From: Fundicoccus sp052116145
GTDB taxonomy: Bacteria; Bacillota; Bacilli; Lactobacillales; Aerococcaceae
Assembly: GCF_052116145.1 (NCBI RefSeq)
Contig: NZ_JBQKLQ010000001.1
Location: 372,001 to 436,000, forward strand
DNA length: 64,000 nt
Direction of reading: 5' to 3'
This document shows positions 37,831 to 44,402 of the stretch, one piece after another (the stretch's first letter is position 1; every line of letters starts with the position of its first letter). The notes under the pieces are model-generated. The model worked only from the letters and a program-made list of their open reading frames with translations, was not told the DNA's origin and ran no database searches. A program made the translations under genes and the position numbers.

Positions 37831-38775
37831 TTATTTCGTCAAATGCTTGACGATTAAAGAAACGTTGTGTTTGTACATGTCGATGTAATTGTCATTTGCT
37901 TGGCCACTCGCAGCTAAAGAATCTGAATACAAGGTGTTCCCCTCACTACCAACGACAATCACTTCACCACCTAATTGACTTACGCCTTCTTGAAGTTTCT
38001 CCATCGCCTGTGGGTTAGATGTAGTGTCTAAGAAGATAGCCGGTATTTGATGTTCAATGATAAACTCAACCGTTTGAATGATAGCTTCGTTAGACACTTC
38101 AGCTTCAGTACTAATGCCTTGTGGTGCATAGACCGTGAAGTTATTCATTTGGGCAAAATACTCAAAGGCATCATGGGGAGTGACTAAAATTCGTTCGTCA
38201 ACGGCAAGTAAGGCGATTTGCTCATCAATCCATTCACCTAATGCGTCGAGTTCTGATATGTATTCAGCGGTGTTCCTTGTATATAAGTCGGCATGTTCAG
38301 GAAAGGTATTCATTAAATGATCACGTGCTGCTATGACGGATTGTTTATATAAGTCCAAGTTGAACCAATAATGTGGGTCAATTTCGTTAGAGTCTTCTGC
38401 GACAAAAATTAGCTGTTCTTTGGGAAAGTTGTCTGTGACAGAAAAACCATAATCTTCCAGAGCGGTTGCCATTTGTGCTTCAAAATTTAACCCGTGATAA
38501 AGTAATAGATCTGCTTCAAGTATTTTGGGTAAGTCACGAGCAGACGCGTTATACAGATGTGGGTCACCACCTGCCGGGATAATCAGTGAAATATCAACTG
38601 TATCTTCTGCGATGCGTCTCACAATATCTTCAAGGAAACTGGTTGTGACAGTGACTTTAAGTAAAGACTCCTCCTGTGCCTTGATTGGTAAGGTTGTTGA
38701 CCTCAGTGCGCAAGTAAACAAAAGTAGTAGAACAATGATTGGGCGAATGAATAAGAATTTTGTTTTGATAAACAT
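37831..38775 (-). CDS. Metal-binding protein of the ABC transporter (TroA/MntA type)
   Basis: A 314-residue cluster A-I solute-binding protein. Metal ligands visible are His in GGDPHLYN, His in DPHYWFN, His in VTPHDAFEYFA and Asp in FLDTTSNP. This His3-Asp set is TroA/ZnuA-like, not the His2-Glu-Asp set of PsaA/MtsA, so zinc as well as manganese is possible. Start ATG 38775 has AAAGGAGC upstream. The signal region holds LLLLFTCALRS: a cysteine is present, but Thr at -1 makes a poor lipobox. Confidence 0.9.
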   Translation of the reverse strand: MFIKTKFLFIRPIIVLLLLFTCALRSTTLPIKAQEESLLKVTVTTSFLEDIVRRIAEDTVDISLIIPAGGDPHLYNASARDLPKILEADLLLYHGLNFEAQMATALEDYGFSVTDNFPKEQLIFVAEDSNEIDPHYWFNLDLYKQSVIAARDHLMNTFPEHADLYTRNTAEYISELDALGEWIDEQIALLAVDERILVTPHDAFEYFAQMNNFTVYAPQGISTEAEVSNEAIIQTVEFIIEHQIPAIFLDTTSNPQAMEKLQEGVSQLGGEVIVVGSEGNTLYSDSLAASGQANDNYIDMYKHNVSLIVKHLTK

Positions 38776-38807
38776 TTGAAAGCTCCTTTTAATAAAGTCT
38801 AGCGAAT

Positions 38808-38827
38808 GTTTTAGGTGCACCTAAAAC
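38808..38827. promoter_or_regulatory. MntR-type operator 1 (perfect 20-bp palindrome)
   Basis: GTTTTAGGTG and CACCTAAAAC are exact reverse complements. The site lies just after the predicted transcription start of the transporter operon, an ideal repression position. DtxR-family Mn regulators of Gram-positives bind palindromes with AGGT..ACCT half sites. Confidence 0.8.
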
Positions 38828-38839
38828 TTATCTAGTGAC

Positions 38840-38868
38840 ATTATAACTTGAGCAACTTTTAAAATCAA
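38840..38868 (-). promoter_or_regulatory. Promoter of the metal transporter operon
   Basis: On the minus strand, TTGATT (complement of 38863-38868) and TATAAT (complement of 38840-38845) are 17 bp apart. It is bracketed by the two palindromes. Confidence 0.75.
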
Positions 38869-38880
38869 TAGGCGCGCCTA
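38869..38880. promoter_or_regulatory. MntR-type operator 2 (TAGGCGCGCCTA palindrome)
   Basis: A perfect 12-bp palindrome touching the -35 box of the transporter promoter and lying upstream of the mntR promoter (TTGTTT 38896-38901, TAGAAT 38919-38924, 17-bp spacer). It shares TAGG/CCTA with operator 1. It could control both divergent units. Confidence 0.65.
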
Positions 38881-38961
38881 AAAAAAGAGATTGATTTGTT
38901 TCACAATAAAAAACATGATAGAATAAAGGTTGCATTGAATGAATCAAGAAGGGGTGAGGGC

Positions 38962-39369
38962 TTGTCACAAAGTCGAGAAGATTATGTGAAATTTATTTAT
39001 GAACATTCCTCAGGCGATTCGGTATCGAATAAGATGATTGCCCGAGGCCTTCAGGTTTCGCCGCCTTCTGTTAGTGAGATGATTCATAAGTTAGCCAATG
39101 AAGGTTTAGTCAACTACCGACCTTATTATGGTGCCAAACTTACTGAAGCGGGTGAGAATATGGCGAGAGAATTGATTCGAAAGCATGAGATTTGGGAATA
39201 TTTTCTTGAGCATAAGTTAAATTATACAAAGGAAGAAGTTCATGATCTGGCTGAAATTTTAGAACATTCCACGCCGCTAGACCTGGCCGATCGTTTGGCT
39301 GAATTCATAGAGTATCCCAGTTTTTCGCAGGTTCCACTTGAAAGGGAGTTAGACGATGGCTATCCATAA
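38962..39369 (+). CDS. mntR: DtxR/MntR-family metal-dependent transcriptional regulator
   Basis: About 135 residues from TTG 38962 (MSQSREDYVKFIYEH), with AAGGGGTGAGG at 38949-38958; the longer frame from 38896 would start upstream of the predicted promoter's transcript. The winged helix (ARGLQVSPPSVSEMIHKLANEG) is followed by a dimerisation/metal domain (RKHEIWEYFL, HDLAEILEHS) with His and Glu residues where MntR binds Mn. There is no C-terminal FeoA/SH3 domain, so it is MntR-like, not IdeR-like. It is divergent from the transporter it likely represses. Confidence 0.88.
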   Translation: MSQSREDYVKFIYEHSSGDSVSNKMIARGLQVSPPSVSEMIHKLANEGLVNYRPYYGAKLTEAGENMARELIRKHEIWEYFLEHKLNYTKEEVHDLAEILEHSTPLDLADRLAEFIEYPSFSQVPLERELDDGYP

Positions 39370-39685
39370 AACCTTACGTATGAATCAATTGTTTGATTTT
39401 TACCAAGCTCTGTTAACCGAGAAACAACAACAAATGTTGGAGTTATACTATGAAGAGGATTTGTCACTAGCTGAAATTGCGGAACACTATGACATTAGTC
39501 GACAAGCGGTTCATGATAATATTAGACGCGGTGAAAATGCACTCGAAGATTATGAAGCAAAGCTTGAATTATTAGGACGGCGAACAGCGCGTATGACGAT
39601 TTTTTCGCAATTAGATGTATTAGAGGACGTGCCTGAGGCTGTTTGTACTTTATTAAATCAATTAAAAGCAATTGACCTCACTTAA
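39356..39685 (+). CDS. ylxM: YlxM-family putative DNA-binding protein (SRP-associated)
   Basis: A 109-residue helix-turn-helix protein: MNQLFDFYQALLTEKQQQML, then DLSLAEIAEHYDISRQAVHD and NIRRGENALEDYE. It resembles a sigma-70 region 4 domain. YlxM is encoded next to ffh across Firmicutes and is thought to modulate SRP. It overlaps the mntR stop by 14 bp; AAGGGAG lies 8 bases before the start. The coupling of a metal regulator to the SRP operon is unusual in appearance and may be accidental. Confidence 0.93.
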   Translation: MAIHKTLRMNQLFDFYQALLTEKQQQMLELYYEEDLSLAEIAEHYDISRQAVHDNIRRGENALEDYEAKLELLGRRTARMTIFSQLDVLEDVPEAVCTLLNQLKAIDLT

Positions 39686-39728
39686 AACGAGGCAAATAAA
39701 AGATTATCCAAGTTAAAGGGGAAATAAC

Positions 39729-41213
39729 ATGGCATTTGAAGGATTATCCGAAAGACTTCAGTCAGCGATCAGCCAAGTCGGAACTGGCGGTACTATCACA
39801 GAAGCTGACTTAAAACAGATGATGCGCGAGATTCGTCTCGCATTACTAGAAGCTGACGTCAACTTTCAAGTTGTAAAGACTTTTGTTAAAAGCGTTAATG
39901 AGCGTGCTTTAGGGTCTGACGTTTTAACGTCACTATCACCAGCACAACAAGTACTAAAAATTGTAGATGAAGAGTTAACAGCTTTAATGGGCGGCGAAAG
40001 AGAACCGTTAAACTTCTCGAAGATGCCACCAACGGTCATTATGATGGCTGGTTTACAAGGGGCTGGTAAAACAACAACGGTTGGTAAATTAGCGAAATAT
40101 GTGAGCGAAAACGGCAAGAAGAAACCTTTATTAGTTGCGGCTGACGTTTATCGTCCTGCAGCGATTGATCAATTAGAAACGATTGGTCGTCAATTAGGTT
40201 TTGAGGTATTTAGTCGTGGTACTGAGGCGAATCCAGTGGATATTGCATCTGAAGCGGTCAGTCAAGCACGTATGAATGGTAACGAAGTGGTTATTATTGA
40301 TACGGCCGGTCGTTTACATATCAACGAAGAATTAATGGATGAGTTAAGTAATATTAAACAAGCCGTTAGCCCGGATGAAATTTTATTAACGGTTGATGCG
40401 ATGACAGGCCAAGATGCCGTCAATGTTGCTCAATCATTTAATGAAATATTGGATATAACTGGGGTTGTTATTACGAAGTTAGATGGTGACACTCGTGGGG
40501 GTGCTGCTTTATCCATCCGTTCAATTACAAACAAGCCGATTAAATTTACGGGTCAAGGAGAAAAACTTGATGCTTTAGAACCATTCTATCCAGAACGTAT
40601 GTCAAGCCGTATCTTAGGTATGGGTGACATGATGACTTTAATTGAGAAAGCTCAAAAGGACTTCGACGAAGAGCGAGCGGCTGAAATGGCCGATAAGATT
40701 AAAGATGCGAGCTTTGACTTTAACGACTTCATCGAACAGATGGAACAAGTGACTAAGATGGGATCAATTAAAGATATTCTAAAAATGATTCCTGGTATGA
40801 GTAAAGTTCCAGGAATTGACGAATTAAGTGTAGACGATAAAGACATCGGTCGTGTAAAAGCGATTGTCATGTCGATGACTCCAGAAGAACGTCAAAATCC
40901 CGACATCATTTCACAAAGTCGCCGTCGCCGTATTGCAAAAGGGTGTGGTCAAACATTAGCAGAAGTTAACCAAATGATCAAACAATTTAACCAGTCACGT
41001 GACATGATGAGTCAAATGTCGAATGGTAAGACAGGCGGCATGAAGAAAATGATGCGTCAAATGCAACAAATGGGCGGCGGCGGTGCCATGCCTGGAATGC
41101 CAGGTATGCCAAGCATGAATGACCGCGACTTCATGACACCAGAACAGCTTCAAGCTGAAAACGAACAGAAGAAATTACAACGTATGTTGAAAAAGAAAAA
41201 GAAAAAACGCTAA
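39729..41213 (+). CDS. ffh: Signal recognition particle protein Ffh
   Basis: A 494-residue SRP54 GTPase. After the N domain come GLQGAGKTTTVGKLAKY (G1, residue about 107), ADVYRPAAIDQL, IIDTAGRLH and TKLDGDTRGGAAL. The M domain begins about residue 297 (GMGDMMTLIEKA), contains the RRRRIAKGCG RNA-binding helix, and ends in a methionine- and glycine-rich tail (MPGMPGMPSM) with a lysine run. It binds signal peptides on ribosomes and docks to FtsY. AAAGGGGAAA precedes the ATG. Confidence 0.97.
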   Translation: MAFEGLSERLQSAISQVGTGGTITEADLKQMMREIRLALLEADVNFQVVKTFVKSVNERALGSDVLTSLSPAQQVLKIVDEELTALMGGEREPLNFSKMPPTVIMMAGLQGAGKTTTVGKLAKYVSENGKKKPLLVAADVYRPAAIDQLETIGRQLGFEVFSRGTEANPVDIASEAVSQARMNGNEVVIIDTAGRLHINEELMDELSNIKQAVSPDEILLTVDAMTGQDAVNVAQSFNEILDITGVVITKLDGDTRGGAALSIRSITNKPIKFTGQGEKLDALEPFYPERMSSRILGMGDMMTLIEKAQKDFDEERAAEMADKIKDASFDFNDFIEQMEQVTKMGSIKDILKMIPGMSKVPGIDELSVDDKDIGRVKAIVMSMTPEERQNPDIISQSRRRRIAKGCGQTLAEVNQMIKQFNQSRDMMSQMSNGKTGGMKKMMRQMQQMGGGGAMPGMPGMPSMNDRDFMTPEQLQAENEQKKLQRMLKKKKKKR

Positions 41214-41219
41214 ATTTAA

Positions 41220-41270
41220 CAGCCACCTGCTTGTCTTGAAAATGACGAGCAGGTGGCTGATTTTTGTAAT
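41220..41270 (+). terminator. Terminator after ffh
   Basis: CAGCCACCTGCTTGTC pairs with GACGAGCAGGTGGCTG, followed by ATTTTTG. It is a very strong stem. The 41271-41501 stretch up to the repeats holds only an imperfect CTTTT..AAAAG hairpin near 41375-41400. Confidence 0.9.
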
Positions 41271-41501
41271 ATAAGGGCTTATAAGTTTTATGTTGATTTA
41301 CTAAGCTGTGTACTTCACTCAACTTATTGTTTTCAAAGGCAGAGGTCGCTTTCAAAGCCTCACTAATGTTCGTGCTTTTCCGATTGAATCGAAAAAGCTT
41401 TCGAAAACAAGTCGCTGAGCTAGATTGAGTATTCCAACAAAAGTGACGCTGTATTATCTAGTCAAGAATGCTGAAGTTCTTGGAATTATCCGAGGTTTTC
41501 T

Positions 41502-41815
41502 GACGTTCCGTTAGGCATCCAATGACATGTGGCTCCTACCATGACGTTCCGTTAGGCGTCCAACGGCACGTGGCTCCTACCATGACGTTCCGTTAGGCAT
41601 CCAATGGCACGTGGCTCTCTCCATGACATTCCGTTAGGCGTCCAACGGCACGTGGCTCTCTCCATGACATTCCGTTAGGCGTCCAACGGCACGTGGCTCT
41701 CTCCATGACGTTCCGTTAGGCGTCCACTGGCACGTGGCTCCCACCATGACGTTCCGTTAGGCGTCCAACGGCACGTGGCTCTTTCCATGACGTTCCGTTA
41801 GGCATCCAGTGGTGA
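41502..41815. repeat. Array of eight 41-bp tandem repeats
   Basis: Units starting GACGTTCCGTTAGGC begin at 41502, 41543, 41584, 41625, 41666, 41707, 41748 and 41789, an exact 41-bp period; the eighth is partial. Variants occur at a few positions (GCG/GCA, AACGG/AATGG/ACTGG, CTCCTAC/CTCTCTC). Each unit has CCGTT..AACGG inverted arms and a CACGTG palindrome. The last unit supplies the stop codon and final residues of the acetamidase/formamidase gene. There are no spacers, so it is not CRISPR. Confidence 0.95.
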
Positions 41816-42685
41816 GTTTAATAATGTTTTAGCTAATTCCATCCGAACGGTGACGTTTGGATTAACGATTTGTGAAGTATGCAAATCACCGGCTAAGGAT
41901 AGTAACATACCTGCTTGATTTAGTGTCAAATGGCTAATTTGAGTGACTAAGTCTGTCATATGGTCAATCGCCAATTGGCTTGCGGCTTCCAATGTTTCGC
42001 GTGATCCAAGTGTAATCCATAGATCATCAGTTTCTATTAAAGGTAAAGGCAGTGTGAAATCTTTAAGTACTTCGACTTTAACTGTGACTTCGCCGGCAAT
42101 TTCTAAACCAGCTCCCATTATCTCGCCGTCTCCCATCGTGGCATGTAGATCACCCAAGGCTAAAAGTGCCCCTTCAACATTAACAGGTAAGTAGAGTATA
42201 CTGCCTTCTGTCATTCGTGTCGTATCAAGATTTCCGCCGTGATCATGAGGCGTTCCTGTATTAATTCCTTCACCAGCTGGAGCAGTGCCGATGACTCCAA
42301 TCATTTTACGCAAAGGTATTTGAATACCTTTGTAGTCAACGTGTGTGTCTGAGACTGGACAAATAATGGTTTCTTCAGCTTCTATGCGATGTGCTAAACG
42401 ACCAAGGCCAGGGGCGGTGACAATCGCTCCTTTATCGGCAAGGCTAATTTTTTCAATCGTTACTTTTAAAACATCACCAACTTCTGCACCTTGAATAAAC
42501 AAGGGTCCGGTAGCTGGATTTACCTGACTAAAATCAATCGAACTCACTAAATCATCTTCAGTTAACACAGTATTCGAAAAACAATCTAAGGTTTCAAAAA
42601 TTACAGTTTCACCATTATCAGCGGTTATAGCGGGGGCATTATGACGATCCATTGTAAAAATTACATGTTCACTCGAAATTTTCAT
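41798..42685 (-). CDS. Acetamidase/formamidase family protein
   Basis: A 295-residue FmdA/AmdA-type amidohydrolase. Family motifs include NPATGPLFIQGAEVGDVLKV, GVIGTAPAGEGINTGTPHDHGGN, and ALLALGDLHATMGDGEIMGAGLE. It would release ammonia from short amides such as formamide or acetamide; the true substrate is unknown. AGGAGGAAAC precedes the ATG. The last five codons are formed by the 41-bp tandem repeat. It is divergent from the TipA-like regulator. Confidence 0.9.
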   Translation of the reverse strand: MKISSEHVIFTMDRHNAPAITADNGETVIFETLDCFSNTVLTEDDLVSSIDFSQVNPATGPLFIQGAEVGDVLKVTIEKISLADKGAIVTAPGLGRLAHRIEAEETIICPVSDTHVDYKGIQIPLRKMIGVIGTAPAGEGINTGTPHDHGGNLDTTRMTEGSILYLPVNVEGALLALGDLHATMGDGEIMGAGLEIAGEVTVKVEVLKDFTLPLPLIETDDLWITLGSRETLEAASQLAIDHMTDLVTQISHLTLNQAGMLLSLAGDLHTSQIVNPNVTVRMELAKTLLNSPLDA

Positions 42686-42802
42686 TAAGTTTCCTCCTTG
42701 ATTTGACTATAACTATTAGTATGGTTAGCTGTTAGGCAAAAGTCAAAGTTAATGGTCACAGAAATGGTAAACTAAACTTAAAGAAAAAATGCTAATTAAG
42801 GC

Positions 42803-42833
42803 TTGACCTTAACGTAACGTGAAGGTTTATGCT
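42803..42833 (+). promoter_or_regulatory. MerR-type promoter/operator of the TipA-like gene
   Basis: TTGACC (42803-42808) and TATGCT (42828-42833) are 19 bp apart, the overlong spacer typical of MerR-controlled promoters. The spacer holds ACCTTAACG and CGTGAAGGT dyad arms. Autoregulation by the regulator just downstream is likely. Confidence 0.75.
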
Positions 42834-42852
42834 ATAGAAGAGAGGTGAGGTA

Positions 42853-43623
42853 ATGGAATATTCAATTAGTCAGTTAGCAAGAATTTCAGGAGTGAGTGCA
42901 CGCACTCTGAGGTATTATGATGAAATAGCGTTGTTGTGGCCCAAACGAATTAACTCAAGTGGTTACCGAATTTATGGAGCGAAGGAAGTCAATTTGTTGC
43001 AACAAATACTATTCTATCGTGAAATTGGAATTAATCTAGAAGAAATTAAGGCGATAATTTATGCAGAGGATTTCAATCTTCAGGAGGCTTTAGAAAATCA
43101 TTTACTTCAACTATCTCAAGAAAAGAAGCGGATTGAACGTTTAATGAGTACTGTGAATGACTCAATTCAAGCGCTAAAAGGAGAGAGAACAATGACAGAT
43201 AATGAAAAATTTGCGGCTTTTAAACAAGAACTCATTGACGATAATGAACAGAACTATGGTCAAGAAATTAGAGCAAAATATGGAGAAAAAACAGTTAATG
43301 CTTCAAATGCTAAAATGGCGAACATGACCGAAGAGCAATGGTTGGAGTTTCAACATTTAGGTGAATCAATCAATCAGAAGTTGGCGATTGCGATATCGGA
43401 TGGTAATCCAGCTAGTGAATTAGCTCAAGAAGTCTGTGAACTACATCGACAATGGTTACTATTTTCGTGGCCGGAAGGGCATTATAGTCCTGAAAAACAT
43501 TATAATTTAAGTTTGATGTATGTGCATGATGAAAGGTTTAAGGCTTATTATGATGGGATAACACCAGGTGCAGCTGAATTTTTACATAAAGCGATTGGTA
43601 TTTATACTGCTATGGAAAATTAG
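42853..43623 (+). CDS. MerR-family regulator with TipAS drug-binding domain
   Basis: A 256-residue protein. The N-terminal MerR winged helix (YSISQLARISGVSARTLRYYD, GYRIYGAKEVNLLQQI) is followed by a coiled coil (about 80-115) and a C-terminal TipAS/antibiotic-recognition domain (MTEEQWLEF, LHRQWLLFSWPEGHYSPEKHYNL). Related proteins TipA and Mta sense thiopeptide-like or hydrophobic drugs. GAGGTGAGG precedes the ATG. No efflux pump is adjacent; the divergent neighbour is an amidase. Confidence 0.92.
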   Translation: MEYSISQLARISGVSARTLRYYDEIALLWPKRINSSGYRIYGAKEVNLLQQILFYREIGINLEEIKAIIYAEDFNLQEALENHLLQLSQEKKRIERLMSTVNDSIQALKGERTMTDNEKFAAFKQELIDDNEQNYGQEIRAKYGEKTVNASNAKMANMTEEQWLEFQHLGESINQKLAIAISDGNPASELAQEVCELHRQWLLFSWPEGHYSPEKHYNLSLMYVHDERFKAYYDGITPGAAEFLHKAIGIYTAMEN

Positions 43624-43748
43624 GTGGCTGTTTGGTCAAGAAGACAGGAATGTCATTCGATGATGATCTATAAACGAAAAGAACCGTAAACAATCCTAAT
43701 ACCTTCGTGTTTAAAATAGGACACTTCTTTACTTAAAAAAATTCCGAG

Positions 43749-43776
43749 TTGACAATAATATTTACTGCTGTATACT
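43749..43776 (+). promoter_or_regulatory. Promoter of the mgtA leader
   Basis: Consensus TTGACA at 43749-43754 and TATACT at 43771-43776, spacer 16 bp. The transcript would start near 43783, just before the M-box aptamer. Confidence 0.8.
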
Positions 43777-43812
43777 GTTGAGTTGTAAAGTAATTACATA
43801 AAATTTTAAATG

Positions 43813-43975
43813 ATTTGTTAGGCGAGGCTCCGCTACAAACACAGGCTACTGCCCAAAAACGTCGAGAGACACCAATGGGTATAACAGGAATTGTCGATAT
43901 AAGGCTCTTCTTAACGTAGCTAAAAATAAACAACTGTTTATTTTTTACGTTGTAACGTGCTAAAGCTCCACGAAG
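43813..43975 (+). ncRNA. M-box (ykoK) magnesium riboswitch
   Basis: The conserved M-box blocks occur in order: GTTAGGCGAGGCTCC (about 43817), GGCTACTGCCCAAAAACGTC (about 43843), GAGAGACACCAATGGGT, AACAGGAATTGTCGATATAAGG, and the 3' GTGCTAAAGCTC block at about 43958. M-boxes fold on Mg2+ binding and terminate transcription of Mg transporter genes. The downstream gene is mgtA, which fits. The sequence match is strong by eye. Confidence 0.93.
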
Positions 43976-43997
43976 AAATCACAGAAGCTTTTTTTGT
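43962..43997 (+). terminator. M-box expression-platform terminator
   Basis: AAAGCT at about 43962 and AGCTTT at about 43985 form a stem followed by seven Ts. It shares bases with the 3' end of the aptamer, as expected for a Mg2+-responsive switch. Confidence 0.7.
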
Positions 43998-44005
43998 GCA
44001 CTTTT

Positions 44006-44039
44006 GAGCCCTCACTAACGATTAGTGGGGGATTTTTTG
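44006..44039 (+). terminator. Second terminator in the mgtA leader
   Basis: CCCTCACTAA and TTAGTGGGGG with an ACGA-type loop, then ATTTTTT. It lies 10 bases after the first stem and before the leader mini-ORFs. Confidence 0.8.
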
Positions 44040-44082
44040 TTTTTATTTTATAGTTTATGAATGTTTGATGGGAGGGAACAAT

Positions 44083-44103
44083 ATGGTAAAAAGTTGGATC
44101 TAA
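44083..44103 (+). CDS. Six-codon leader mini-ORF (MVKSWI)
   Basis: ATG at 44083 preceded by GGGAGGGAA encodes Met-Val-Lys-Ser-Trp-Ile and stops. It is a good ribosome site for such a short frame, inside the mgtA leader after the riboswitch terminators. It could be a regulatory leader peptide or a relic. No homology can be assessed at this length. Confidence 0.35.
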   Translation: MVKSWI

Positions 44104-44177
44104 TAAACAATCTATTAAGTTGTCGTTTAGGTTACTTACGAGCAGTCGCTCAAGCATTAAAAGGAGGTTGAAAACAA

Positions 44178-44264
44178 ATGGATGATAATAGTCGAAAGAA
44201 TCGCAGCTTTAGGCGGAAAATGAATCAAAAGAATATAAACAAGTTATTATCTATTTGTTTGTAA
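44178..44264 (+). CDS. 28-residue basic leader ORF upstream of mgtA
   Basis: ATG 44178 lies 10 bases after AAGGAGG (44161-44167). The product is MDDNSRKNRSFRRKMNQKNI then NKLLSICL, basic in its middle. It lies between the riboswitch and the membrane micropeptide. The strong ribosome site suggests translation. The function is unknown; it may couple translation to leader folding. Confidence 0.5.
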   Translation: MDDNSRKNRSFRRKMNQKNINKLLSICL

Positions 44265-44314
44265 CCACCTGAAAATTAACTGCCTGAAGCCCAAACATAG
44301 AAGGAGGCAAACAC

Positions 44315-44401
44315 ATGTTATTACTAATAATTGAGTTGGTTGTTTTTATTGGTATTGCACTGTTGTTACTAAATCACTTCTGGGGAAAGAAGGTAAAATA
44401 A
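44315..44401 (+). CDS. 28-residue single-span membrane peptide coupled to mgtA
   Basis: ATG 44315 follows AGAAGGAGG. The product is almost one hydrophobic helix (MLLLIIELVVFIGIALLLL) with one buried Glu at position 7, then NHFWGKKVK, a positive cytoplasmic end. Its stop is one base before the mgtA ATG, so mgtA translation is likely coupled to it. Known precedents for tiny membrane partners of P-type ATPases are KdpF and MgtS/MgtR; no sequence identity to them is claimed. Confidence 0.7.
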   Translation: MLLLIIELVVFIGIALLLLNHFWGKKVK

Positions 44402-44402
44402 T

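Noticed and set aside
41502..41815. CRISPR array
   Set aside because: The 41-bp units are contiguous with no unique spacers, and no cas genes are present.
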